Assembly: GCA_937902985.1 (NCBI GenBank)
Contig: CALFNG010000205.1
Coordinates: 1-64,000, forward strand
Source: an uncultured Myxococcales bacterium
Lineage (GTDB): Bacteria; Myxococcota_A; Polyangia; Polyangiales; Polyangiaceae
Direction: 5' to 3'
DNA: 64,000 bases
A program made the translations under genes and the position numbers. Positions 1 through 9,081 of the stretch are shown here, piece after piece. Position 1 is the stretch's first letter. Every line of letters starts with the position of its first letter. The notes below the pieces were generated by a model. That model was given only the letters and a program-made list of their open reading frames with translations, made no database searches and was not told the origin of the DNA.

Positions 1-55
1 CTTCTTCTTCTTCTTCTTCTTCTTCTTCTTCTTCTTCTTCTTCTTCTTCTTCTTC
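1..55. repeat. (CTT)18 trinucleotide microsatellite, truncated by the window edge
   Basis: Direct reading: cttcttctt... uninterrupted from base 1 to 55. Confidence 0.95.
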
Positions 56-245
56 GCGCCTTTGCGCCTTCGCGGTTCTCCCACCGACTCAGCCGCTGAA
101 CGCCGAAGCCATAACCCGCCCGAACGCGGTGCGTGCCTGGCAGCGCGCCGCCCAGGCGGTCACCGCAGGGGTGTAGTAATACGCGATGGCCATGACGGGC
201 GACGATACCGCAAGGTCTCGGACGCCGCGACGCTCACGCTCACGA

Positions 246-321
246 GAGAACCGCAAAGGCGCAAAGGCGCCACGATCCTCTCCGCCGCTCCCTTTTGCGT
301 TGCGCCTCTGCGCCTTTGCGG
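246..321. repeat. Inverted-repeat element CCGCAAAGGCGCAAAGGCGC ... GCGCCTCTGCGCCTTTGCGG
   Basis: Left arm 251-270, right arm 302-321, 19 of 20 positions complementary, 31-nt spacer. Confidence 0.92.
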
Positions 322-375
322 TGTCCCGCCACGCCTCTGGACGGACGCGCGGGTTTGCACCATGGTCGACGGGTG

Positions 376-1293
376 ATGGCGCGCGTGCTCATGCCGATCC
401 CCAACCACGATTTCGATCCGTCCGAAGTCGCGGTGCCGTGGCAAGTGCTGCAGGGCGCTGGACACGACGTCGTCTTCGCCACCCCCGATGGCGAGCCCGG
501 CCAGGCCGACGACCTCATGGTGACCGGTCGCGGCCTCGACCTCTGGGGCTTCGTGCCCGGCCTCGACCGCATGAAGCTCGTCGGGCTCATTCTCCGGGCC
601 AACCGCGCCGCGCGCGACGCGTACGCGAAGCTCGAGCTCTACCCCGCGTTCCAGCGCCCCCGCCGCTACGACGACCTTCGCGTAACCGACTACGACGCGC
701 TCGTGCTCCCGGGAGGGCACCGCGCGCGCGGGATGCACGCGTACCTCGAGAGCCACGTGCTGCGGTCGTTCGTGGCCGACTTCTTCGACAGCGGCAAGCC
801 CGTGGGCGCCATCTGCCACGGCGTGCTCCTCGCCGCGAACTCCATCTCGAAGAAGACGGGCCGCTCGGTGCTTTACGGCAAGAAAACGACGTCGCTCACG
901 TGGGCGCTCGAGCGCACGGCCTGGTCGGTCGGTCGCGTCTTTCGTTTCTGGGATCCGCACTACTACCGCACGTACCTCGAAGGCGCCGACGCGGCGCCTG
1001 GAGACCGCAGCGTCGAGGCCGACGTGAAGCGCGTGCTCGCCTCGCCGTCCGACTACCTCGACGTGCCGGCCGACGATCCGCACCGTACGGCAAAGACCAG
1101 CGGCCGCAAGCGCGACTCGATGGACGACGACACGCCGTCGTTCGTCGTGCGCGACGGCAACTACGTGTCCGCGCGATGGCCCGGCGACGTGCACGCCTTC
1201 GCCAGGACGCTCGCCCAGGTCATCGCCCAGGTCATCGCCGGCGCCGAGAGCTCGTCGCGCGATCGGCCGACAGCGCCGCGGATCACGGGATGA
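376..1293 (+). CDS. DJ-1/PfpI (class I glutamine amidotransferase-like) family protein
   Basis: Translation MARVLMPIPNHDFDPSEVAVPWQVLQGAGHDVVFATPDG...LPGGHRARGMHAY...GKPVGAICHGV; nucleophile elbow AICHG. Start placed at internal ATG 376 of ORF 295..1293. Confidence 0.85.
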   Translation: MARVLMPIPNHDFDPSEVAVPWQVLQGAGHDVVFATPDGEPGQADDLMVTGRGLDLWGFVPGLDRMKLVGLILRANRAARDAYAKLELYPAFQRPRRYDDLRVTDYDALVLPGGHRARGMHAYLESHVLRSFVADFFDSGKPVGAICHGVLLAANSISKKTGRSVLYGKKTTSLTWALERTAWSVGRVFRFWDPHYYRTYLEGADAAPGDRSVEADVKRVLASPSDYLDVPADDPHRTAKTSGRKRDSMDDDTPSFVVRDGNYVSARWPGDVHAFARTLAQVIAQVIAGAESSSRDRPTAPRITG

Positions 1294-2851
1294 GCGACGC
1301 GATGCGCTCGGCGAGAGCGCCGATCGTTCGCGAGGGGTTCACGCCGAGCGCCTCGGGCACGATCGCGCCGTCGGCGACGTAGAGACCGGGATACCCGAAC
1401 ACGCGACCGGCGTGGTCCACGACGCCGGTCGCCACGTCGACCCCCATGTTGCAGCCCCCGAGCGGGTGCGGCGTGATGAGGTTCTTGAAGAGCGTCCACG
1501 TCGGCGGCACCAGCGGCTCGCCGTTCGTCGCATACGAGAGCCGCTTGTGCATGCTGACGATGGCGTCGATCACCTCCTTCGACCGCTCGATCTCCCAGTC
1601 GAGGCACAAGCGCAGACGCGGGTCGACCGCCGACCGCGGGCCCAGGGTCAAGACGCCGTTGGCCGCGTCGACGCCCTGCGCGAACCAGGGCATCACGCCC
1701 TTGAGAGGGTCGTCGCGCCGGAGGAGCCACTGCATCGACTCGAGCAGCGCCTTGGTCTCGAAGCCGGTCGCCGGATCGGCGCGCATGCGATCGAGGTAGT
1801 CCCGCGTCAGGTTCGGGAGCCCCCCGTCCTGGATCCAGAAGGTCGCGTCGGCGTCCCCGTCGTAGAGGTCGATGGCGCTGGCGATGGTCGGCCCCACCGT
1901 CGGGCTGCAGTCGCGGGACGCGTAGAACGCGGGGGTCAAGAAGTCGCCGTTGCTGCTCCAGTCCCTGCCGAGAAAGCCGCTCAGGTTCGGGAGCGACCCG
2001 GTGACGTCGCGACACCGGAGCAGGAGCTCCGTCGACCCGAGGGACCCGGCCGCCACGATGACGAGCTTCGCCGTCTCGCTGCCCGCGATCCGAGCGCCGT
2101 TCTCCAGTCGATCGAACGACACACGGTAGCCGCCGCCGGCGAGCGGCTCGATGTTCGTGACGATCGTCAGCGCGCGCACCTCGGCGCCGGCCTTCTCGGC
2201 GACGAAGAGGTAGTTCCTGTCGAGCGTGTTCTTGGCGTGCACGTCGCAACCGATGTCGCAATTGCCGAGGTGCACGCACGTGCCTTGCTCGGCGCCGTGC
2301 GCGTTCAGGCTCGATCGGCTCGCCGCCGCGCCCTTCGCCAGGTCGTCGTACGTGAACGCCTCGTCGAACGTGACGGCGAGCTCGAGCTTCCGGAAGCGAT
2401 CTCCGAGGCCGACCTTCTCGGCGCCCTCCTTCATGAGGCGCATGCGCGGCGTCCACTGGTTGTCGGGGACCTCGCGCACGTTCATGAACGCCTTGACGGT
2501 GTCGTAGTGGGGCTTCAGCTCGTCGTACGTGATCTCCGGCGGCCACCCCTTCGCGAAGCGCCACCGCGGCGCCTCGCGCGAGATGTTCGCGTAGATCAGC
2601 GACCCGCCTCCGACCGCCGCGCCAACGGCCACGGACATGTGCGGGAACGTTCGGAGCTCGAGCCAGCCGTTGCAGTGCTCGGGCTTGTCCGAGTCCCAGA
2701 CCCAGGCGTCTTCCGGCCCGCGCGGGAAGTTCGTCTTGTCCCACCGCCGCCCGCGCTCCAGAACGAGCACGCGGTACCCCTTCTGTTGCAACCGGCAGCT
2801 CGTGATCGCGCCGCCGAATCCGCTCCCGATGACGATGACGTCGAAGGCCAT
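1283..2851 (-). CDS. GMC-type oxidoreductase (cholesterol oxidase-like)
   Basis: N-terminal FAD-binding MAFDVIVIGSGFGGAITSCRLQQKGYRVLVLERG; GGGSLIYANI; C-terminal HPLGGCNMG...GLYVADGAIVPEALGVNPSRTIGALAERIA. Start at MAFDV (2851). Confidence 0.88.
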   Translation of the reverse strand: MAFDVIVIGSGFGGAITSCRLQQKGYRVLVLERGRRWDKTNFPRGPEDAWVWDSDKPEHCNGWLELRTFPHMSVAVGAAVGGGSLIYANISREAPRWRFAKGWPPEITYDELKPHYDTVKAFMNVREVPDNQWTPRMRLMKEGAEKVGLGDRFRKLELAVTFDEAFTYDDLAKGAAASRSSLNAHGAEQGTCVHLGNCDIGCDVHAKNTLDRNYLFVAEKAGAEVRALTIVTNIEPLAGGGYRVSFDRLENGARIAGSETAKLVIVAAGSLGSTELLLRCRDVTGSLPNLSGFLGRDWSSNGDFLTPAFYASRDCSPTVGPTIASAIDLYDGDADATFWIQDGGLPNLTRDYLDRMRADPATGFETKALLESMQWLLRRDDPLKGVMPWFAQGVDAANGVLTLGPRSAVDPRLRLCLDWEIERSKEVIDAIVSMHKRLSYATNGEPLVPPTWTLFKNLITPHPLGGCNMGVDVATGVVDHAGRVFGYPGLYVADGAIVPEALGVNPSRTIGALAERIASLIP

Positions 2852-2874
2852 GGCTCCGCTCCCCTCGCTTGGCG

Positions 2875-4395
2875 TCAGATGGGCCCGTACGGCAAGATCT
2901 GGACGGCATAGACATCCCAGAGCTTGCCGAGAAAGAGCGCGCCGAACCGCGCGAAGGCCGCGGTGCGGTCGGCCAGCGTGGGCCCCTCGACCCGGAAGGT
3001 GGTCAGCTGCTTCAAGAAGTCGGCGAGGTAAATCTTGAGGATGCCCGCGGCGAGGACCTTGCTGCCGCCGTCTTCGTCGCGCGTGCGATGCCCCTCGAGC
3101 ACGCGGGTGTAGAGCGTGGTCGTGTCGGACCAGACGTCGAACCCGGGATCGTCTTTGACGTCCTTGTAGCCGAGGAGCGTCAGCGGCTTGCCCGCCGCGT
3201 CCTCGAACCACAGGCAGTAGTACATCGCTTTATGGTGCGGATCGCCGTCGTCGACGAGCAGATTGAACGTGCCCTTCGAGATGGGGCGACGGCCGCCGAA
3301 CGCCGCGCACTCGAACCAGCCCTCGGCAACGGCCTCGTGCCTCGGGTCGGTGATGAACCGGTTGACGCCGTTCATCTCGATGGTGAGCTGGAAGCTGGCG
3401 GGCGAGTCCAACGCCTTGCCCCGCGACGCGCCGGCCTCGTAGTCGACCTCGCCGGCGGCGACGAAGCCCTTCATCACCTCGGTGAACTGGAGCTTCGTCT
3501 CCACGGTGTGCACTTCCGTCGGAGCGGTGCCCCCCGGCCGGAGCGCCAGCCCTCGGTCTTTGCACCACTGCCTCGCCGTTTGAACGCCGAGGTTCACCGA
3601 CTCGACCAGCCGGTCCTGGCTGAAGTTCACGAGGTAGTGAACCGGGACCTCGGCCTGCAAGACCTTGAGATCGATCTTGCGCCCGAACTCGCCGGGCCTG
3701 CCCTGCGCCAGGAGCTCGTTATTGGCCGCGATCCGCTGCGCGATGCGCTTGAAGTGCCCGTTGGCGGCGGCCTCGATGATCTGGAAGTAGTTGTTCACGA
3801 ACCCGTCGCCCCAGTCGCCGCGCGTGCTCACCGTCCAGATGCACCAGATCTCGTCGGCGCCGCGGCGGATGGCCTCTTCGACGTTCGCGTCGGTCACGTA
3901 GACCGCGTCGATGTACTGGTCGCCCCCGAGCGCGATCGGCGGGAACCACATCGGGAGCGACACGCAGGCGCAGAGCGTGTCTTCATTCATCTCCTTCGCC
4001 GAGAAGGTGACAAGCTCCTGCTTCGAGAAGTTGAACGCGTTGAACGTCGCGACGTTGGTCGACGCGTTGATCTTCGTCCAGTCGAGGCCCCACGTCGGGA
4101 AGACGTTTCGCCGGTACCCGTCGAGGGTGAAGATCGAGCGCGCCCACAGGAGCCTCGCGAGCTGCCCGGCGTCGAGCGAGATGCCGTCGACCGGCTTCGT
4201 TCGTCGCCAGGCGTCGGCGATCTGGGCGCCGGTCATGCCCTGGCACCACATCGCCAGGTTGAACGCGCCTCCGCTCGCCCCGTCGGCGTGGTCGAAGGTC
4301 AGGCCCGCTTCGTCGAGCCAGACCTGAAGTACCCCTGCCTGGAAGGCGACTTTGACGCCTCCGCCTGCCAAGATCAGCGATCGCTTGATGGCCAT
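2875..4395 (-). CDS. Patatin-like phospholipase with an additional C-terminal domain
   Basis: MAIKRSLILAGGGVKVAFQAGVL (oxyanion hole), GASGG (GxSxG nucleophile), DAVYVTDANVEEAIRRGADEI; C-terminal ~200 aa MNGVNRFITDPRHEA...LLGYKDVKDDPGFDVWSDTTTLYTRVLEG. Confidence 0.8.
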   Translation of the reverse strand: MAIKRSLILAGGGVKVAFQAGVLQVWLDEAGLTFDHADGASGGAFNLAMWCQGMTGAQIADAWRRTKPVDGISLDAGQLARLLWARSIFTLDGYRRNVFPTWGLDWTKINASTNVATFNAFNFSKQELVTFSAKEMNEDTLCACVSLPMWFPPIALGGDQYIDAVYVTDANVEEAIRRGADEIWCIWTVSTRGDWGDGFVNNYFQIIEAAANGHFKRIAQRIAANNELLAQGRPGEFGRKIDLKVLQAEVPVHYLVNFSQDRLVESVNLGVQTARQWCKDRGLALRPGGTAPTEVHTVETKLQFTEVMKGFVAAGEVDYEAGASRGKALDSPASFQLTIEMNGVNRFITDPRHEAVAEGWFECAAFGGRRPISKGTFNLLVDDGDPHHKAMYYCLWFEDAAGKPLTLLGYKDVKDDPGFDVWSDTTTLYTRVLEGHRTRDEDGGSKVLAAGILKIYLADFLKQLTTFRVEGPTLADRTAAFARFGALFLGKLWDVYAVQILPYGPI

Positions 4396-4489
4396 CGGTC
4401 CCTCCCGCCCTCGTGGGCCCTCGTAGGTCGTTTCCGGTCTCACCTGCTCGGTCGAGCCCATCGACTCGACCGCGTTCATCGATTCACGG

Positions 4490-6007
4490 TCAGTCGCCGC
4501 TCACGCAGAAGTCGAACACGCTGCTCCAGAGCCTGTCGAACTGGGCCTGGGTGAACTTGAGCTCCGTCTGGAAGAAGTCGTACGCATAGAACCGCCGTCC
4601 GCCGGGCTCGGGTCGCGCCAGCGCCTTGAGCTCGAAGTGCCCGATCACGTCGCCGTGGTCGGCGTCGACCAGGTCGACGCCATGGGCGGTGGGGTCGGCG
4701 GAATCGTAGGGCCAAAACATCGAGAGCGTGTTGACGACGCCGTCGCTGTCGCCCACCGCGATCTCGGTGCGCGCCACGGCCGCCGTGGACCCGAGCCGCC
4801 GGAAGGTGGGCGCGAGGCTGCCCGGCGCGATCGTGTCGGGATCGCGAAAGGGGCCGCGCGCGTCGGCGCAGGCCGCGTGGAAGATATCGAAGATGAGGCT
4901 CGGGTGCTGACCGAGGAGGCTGAGCAAGAGCGGCAGGCCGACGATCTCGCCTGCCCGTGCGGCCTCGAGCCCGAGCGCCACGGGGGGCAGGAGCCATTTC
5001 GCGGGCCCGCGGGGGGTGACTTTGGCCGCGAAATCAAGGAACGGAGACGCCCAGTGCAGCCCGGTCACGAGGCCACGGGCCACGCCCGACGCGGCGACGT
5101 CGCGCGGCGGGATGCGCGACGCGTACGTATGGGTCTTGATCCCGTACTTCTTCCACGTGTCGAGCTCGCCGTGGCGCTCCGCGGCGCTGAAATGGGCCGG
5201 GCTCTTCGGATGCGGAGGGACCTTGGGATCGTCGGCCGTGTTCGCAGGCGTCTCGCTGCGCAGGTCTTCGATGATCGAGAAGTCGTTGGCGATGTTGTCG
5301 AGCCACGACGTGAGCTGGAACCGCGCTTCGCGCTGGCGGGCCCGCTGCGCGGCGGTCCCCGCCGAGCGCTCGTCGCTCTCGTCGAGCGTATCGACCAGCG
5401 CGAGCACGAAGTTCGACGGGCTGCTCTCGAGCGGGGCGAAGAGCTGGCGGCGGACCTGGCCGAGCGCGCCGTGATTGAGCTGCAGCCCGACGACCGCGTC
5501 GGCCGAGAGGCCCTGGATCATGTTGCTGAAGCGATAGGCGAAATCGGCGATGTTCGTTCCGTACTGGGGCACGGAGAGGAACGCGATGCGCTTGGTCATC
5601 GCCAGGATCTCGTCGTGCCGGACGGGACAGCAGCCGTCGACCGTCAAGACCGCCGCTTCGTCGGCGGCCATGTCGAAGAGCGCCTTCCGGATGTCGAGCC
5701 CGCCGGTCGAGTGGCCGATCAGGGCGAGCGTGTCGCCGGGCGCGAACTCGCCGCGCGCGATCCGTTCGGCGATGTAGCCGCGCAGGCGCGTCGCGCGGAG
5801 CTCGACGGAGGCGGTGGGGAAGTTGTCGAAGTAGTGGATCGAGACGCGCCGGGGGTCCTGGTTCGCGGGGTCGTTCCAGCTGTCGAAGACCTGCGTGACC
5901 CCCGCGTAATAATCGAGCTGGCCGAGCGCATCGAACCCGACGAAGCCCGGAACGAGCACGAGGTGATGGCGAGAAGTGCCGCTGGCGAGTCCCCTGTTTT
6001 CGGCCAC
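4490..6007 (-). CDS. Alpha/beta hydrolase / lipase-like esterase
   Basis: HHLVLVPGFVGFDALGQLDYYAG...LALIGHSTGGLDIRKAL (GHSTGG nucleophile elbow). Confidence 0.78.
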   Translation of the reverse strand: MAENRGLASGTSRHHLVLVPGFVGFDALGQLDYYAGVTQVFDSWNDPANQDPRRVSIHYFDNFPTASVELRATRLRGYIAERIARGEFAPGDTLALIGHSTGGLDIRKALFDMAADEAAVLTVDGCCPVRHDEILAMTKRIAFLSVPQYGTNIADFAYRFSNMIQGLSADAVVGLQLNHGALGQVRRQLFAPLESSPSNFVLALVDTLDESDERSAGTAAQRARQREARFQLTSWLDNIANDFSIIEDLRSETPANTADDPKVPPHPKSPAHFSAAERHGELDTWKKYGIKTHTYASRIPPRDVAASGVARGLVTGLHWASPFLDFAAKVTPRGPAKWLLPPVALGLEAARAGEIVGLPLLLSLLGQHPSLIFDIFHAACADARGPFRDPDTIAPGSLAPTFRRLGSTAAVARTEIAVGDSDGVVNTLSMFWPYDSADPTAHGVDLVDADHGDVIGHFELKALARPEPGGRRFYAYDFFQTELKFTQAQFDRLWSSVFDFCVSGD

Positions 6008-6098
6008 GACAGATACGCGATTTTATACATGCGGCCCGGCCCCGAGAGCAACGGCCGTCACTTTTTGACTAGGGCGCTCGATGGCGCGGCCGGCATGG

Positions 6099-6296
6099 TC
6101 TCCTGGTCTGGAGACGACGTTCTCCCGACCTGGAGACGAAGTTCTCCTGGTCTGGAGACGACACTCTCCAGGTCTGGAGACGAAGCTCTCACCGCCTGGA
6201 GACGACACTCTCCAGGTCTGGAGATGACGCTCTCCACTTCTGGAGACGACGCCCTCCAGGTCTGGAGATGGCCCCCTCCTCGCCTGGGGTTGCTCC
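6099..6296. repeat. 22-bp tandem array, 9 imperfect units, consensus ~TCTCCAGGTCTGGAGACGACGC
   Basis: Phase-locked units at 6099, 6121, 6143, 6165, 6187, 6209, 6231, 6253, 6275; several contain the palindrome CTCCAG-GT-CTGGAG. Confidence 0.95.
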
Positions 6297-6502
6297 GCTC
6301 TTCGTCAGGAGAACGCTGTTTCCCGGCCCGAAGCGGCCCTGCTCATCGCCGGGAGAGGCATGACGCATCCCCTCCCGGAGCCCGGCCCCTCACGACCCAA
6401 CGCACCCTATCCCACCTATTTTGACTATGTTTCCGACAAACCCCGACTCGCACCGCTCTATCCACTGAGAAGGCACAAGCCTCCTCGGCTCCTCATACCC
6501 TT

Positions 6503-6524
6503 CACGCCTCTGCGCCTTTGCGGA
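6503..6524 (-). repeat. Solo copy of the dispersed GCGCAGAGG/GCGCAAAGG-type element
   Basis: cacgcctctgcgcctttgcgga, same core as 302-321. Confidence 0.7.
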
Positions 6525-6575
6525 TCCCCCCCCAGCGCCGGTGCCCGCACCGAATTTCGAAGTTTTTTTCGGCCG

Positions 6576-6597
6576 ACCGGCCCTCTGGTTGGCCGGT
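6576..6597. other. Perfect 7-bp inverted repeat ACCGGCC-(8 nt)-GGCCGGT upstream of the 6679 gene
   Basis: Direct reading of accggccctctggttggccggt. Confidence 0.7.
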
Positions 6598-6678
6598 AGA
6601 TCATGAGGCGTCGGCGCGAAGCATGGTGCTCCGCGGCGGCGAGCTCACGACACCAACGCAAACGAGAGAGAGAGACCC

Positions 6679-7242
6679 ATGAGCATCAACAGCAAAATCA
6701 ATCGTGACGTTCAGAACACCGCCGATCAAAAGATGATCGATGGACTCACAGCCAAGCAACAGAGCCTTCCTTCCTTCACGTTCGGCAACGCGACGCACAC
6801 GACGGTAGACATCGTCGCCAACCTCCAAGAACGCATCAAAGCCGCCGACGCGGCGGATCTGACCAGGGCCGCCTGGCAGACCGCCGTGAAAGCAAACCGG
6901 GATCTTCAGGCGAACACCGCCCCGATGATCTCGGGCGTTCGACAGTCGCTCCAGACGATGTTCGCCGGATCGATCGACACGCTCGCCGAGTTCGGGCTGA
7001 AGCCGCGCAAAACACGCGCGGCGCTCACGGCCGAAGAGAAGGTCGCCATGGTCCAGAAGGCCACGGCGACGCGAAAGGCGCGCAACACGATGGGCCCGAA
7101 GCAGAAGGCGAAGATCAAAGGCACGGTCCCCGCGACCGCGCCGGTGACCCCGCCCGCTGCGACGGCGTCGATCGTCACGCCCGCTTCGCCCGCCACGCCG
7201 GCCTCCGTGCCGTCCGTGTCGGTCGTCGCGCCGCGTAGCTAG
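6679..7242 (+). CDS. Conserved hypothetical protein with basic middle segment and Ala/Pro/Ser-rich tail
   Basis: MSINSKINRDVQNTADQKMIDGLTAKQQSLPSFTFG...GLKPRKTRAALTAEEKVAMVQKATATRKARNTMGPKQKAKIKGTVPA; purine-rich gagagagaga before ATG. Confidence 0.75.
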   Translation: MSINSKINRDVQNTADQKMIDGLTAKQQSLPSFTFGNATHTTVDIVANLQERIKAADAADLTRAAWQTAVKANRDLQANTAPMISGVRQSLQTMFAGSIDTLAEFGLKPRKTRAALTAEEKVAMVQKATATRKARNTMGPKQKAKIKGTVPATAPVTPPAATASIVTPASPATPASVPSVSVVAPRS

Positions 7243-7267
7243 TCGCTCGTCGAATCGCCAAGCACTC

Positions 7268-7303
7268 CCCCCCGGCCCGCCTGCATCCGCGGGGGCCGGG
7301 GGG
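7268..7303 (+). terminator. GC-rich hairpin, terminator-like (no long U tract)
   Basis: CCCCCCGGCCC (7268-7278) pairs with GGGCCGGGGGG (7293-7303), 14-nt loop, ~25 bp after the stop of the 6679 CDS, followed by TT. Confidence 0.45.
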
Positions 7304-7430
7304 TTGGGCCGTTCCGTTCAGCCCGCGTGGGCTCGCAGGAGAGAACGCCGCCGTGTGGCTGGGAACCTGCCCCTGCGCTTCGATGTCTGAACGGGCGTGC
7401 GCAGCTTCCGCGGCCGCGCCGGAGGTAGCG

Positions 7431-8204
7431 ATGAACATGAACGTTCGTGGCGCGCTCGCGACGCTGTCGCTGATCGCGGGGGCCGCCGGCTGCGCGGCGC
7501 CCGCCGGGGATGACCCGCCAGAAGAAGCCCCCGCGGCGGACCAGCCCCTCGACCTCACCATCGATTCGCTCGACGTCGTCCACGGCGCGCTGCGCGTCAG
7601 CGCGACGATGGTGGACGGAGCCGCTGACGTGTCGGTGCGCCTCGGCGGAGAGTGCGAACACCGGGAGGTCGGCGGCGGGCTATCGACCCTTTCGACGCTC
7701 GTCTGGTCTCTGGGCGACAGCGAGGTAGCCGAGGCCACGAGCTGCGGCCTCGTCGTGCGCGCCCGCGTCCGGGAGGGCACGCGCTACGTGAACAAGGTCG
7801 CAGACCTCGAGGTGACGGTCGACATGGGCGCGCAGGCGCAGAACCCCGACGACGGGCCCCAGCTCCAGGCGGTCGCGCCGTCGGAGCTCGGCGTCTCCGC
7901 GGTCTTCTCGCCGGTGACGCGAGGCGCCCGCCTGACGACCGGCGACAGCGTCCTCGAGGCCGCGCTGCCCGGCGCGGGAGACGGGGACCCCGCGCCCGGC
8001 GACGTCGCAGGTCGGTTCACCATCCCGCGGATCGATTTCGCGCGCTCCGTTCTGCGGGGCAGACCGCTGTCTCTCGAGGGCTCGCTCTTCGCGACCTCGC
8101 TGTCCGTCGGGGGAACATCGCTCCAGACCGAGGCGCCACCGTCCGACGAGCCCGAGGAGGAACAAGAAGAGCCGTCCCCCGGGGAGCCACCGGATGAGGG
8201 GTAG
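7431..8204 (+). CDS. Hypothetical lipoprotein
   Basis: MNMNVRGALATLSLIAGAAGCAAPAGDD: signal peptide with lipobox-like AAGC; acidic Pro/Glu tail. Confidence 0.6.
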   Translation: MNMNVRGALATLSLIAGAAGCAAPAGDDPPEEAPAADQPLDLTIDSLDVVHGALRVSATMVDGAADVSVRLGGECEHREVGGGLSTLSTLVWSLGDSEVAEATSCGLVVRARVREGTRYVNKVADLEVTVDMGAQAQNPDDGPQLQAVAPSELGVSAVFSPVTRGARLTTGDSVLEAALPGAGDGDPAPGDVAGRFTIPRIDFARSVLRGRPLSLEGSLFATSLSVGGTSLQTEAPPSDEPEEEQEEPSPGEPPDEG

Positions 8205-8320
8205 CCGCTCCCGTCGCGACGGAGGCCGGAGTCACGGACGGCTCGAGCGGCGGTCGGGGGCGGCGGCGGGTGGAGCGCGACGCTCCGCTGACTGATACCC
8301 TTGAAGCGGAGGGTGATCGG

Positions 8321-9046
8321 ATGACGACCGACGACATCGTACGGCGGCGCGCCTGGGAGCAAGACGGGTTCTTCATCGCGCGAGGCCTGATTCGACCGCA
8401 ACGCGCGAGAGAGCTCTCGGACGCGTGCGACCACGTGCTGCAGCAAGTCCGCGCCGCGTCGAGCGCTCAGGGCCATCTCGGCACGCACGTCTCCGACTTG
8501 CTCGCCCCGGAGTATTTCGTCGAGCAGCCGGAGGCCCGGATGCGACTCGCGGACTACATGAGCTCGCGCGAGGTCGTGACGATCATCCACGATCTCGGTC
8601 GCGCGGGCGAGGGGCTCTTGAACGTGCGCGACGCCCAGTATTTCCACGAGCCCTCGACGCGCGATTACGACGGCGCGTGGCATCGCGACGGCGACGGCGC
8701 TGCCCCGCCAGTCGACGCCGTCCCCTCGCGCCCGACGCTCCTGCGATTCCGGGTCGCGTTCGCGCACGACGATCATCTCGAGTACGTCCCTGGCTCGCAC
8801 GCGCGCCCCGATACGCCGGAAGAGCGGAGCGTGCTCAAGGGAGCCGTGCGGAACACCAAGCTCGCGTCGGGACCGGTCCGGATCGAGCTCCAGCCCGGCG
8901 ACGCGTGTGTATTCAACACCTGGGGCATTCATCGAGCGCGCTATCGGCGCGATCGCATCCGCAGGACCCTCGATCTGCTGTTCGGCTTCGGTCCGCGCAA
9001 GCCGGTCGTCTTCGGGGCCCGCCTCTGGCTCGCGACGCTGACCTGA
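8321..9046 (+). CDS. Phytanoyl-CoA dioxygenase (PhyH)-family protein
   Basis: RRAWEQDGFFIARGLIRPQRARELSDACD...AWHRDGDGA (HxD)...LEYVPGSHARP...GDACVFNTWGIHRARYRRDRIRRTLDLLFG. Confidence 0.8.
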   Translation: MTTDDIVRRRAWEQDGFFIARGLIRPQRARELSDACDHVLQQVRAASSAQGHLGTHVSDLLAPEYFVEQPEARMRLADYMSSREVVTIIHDLGRAGEGLLNVRDAQYFHEPSTRDYDGAWHRDGDGAAPPVDAVPSRPTLLRFRVAFAHDDHLEYVPGSHARPDTPEERSVLKGAVRNTKLASGPVRIELQPGDACVFNTWGIHRARYRRDRIRRTLDLLFGFGPRKPVVFGARLWLATLT

Positions 9047-9081
9047 GGTGAGCGGTTGCCCGCAGATGCTCAGAGGGGCTT

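Noticed and set aside
6099-6296. CRISPR-like array
   Set aside because: 22-bp tandem units with no unique spacers and no cas genes nearby; it is a minisatellite.
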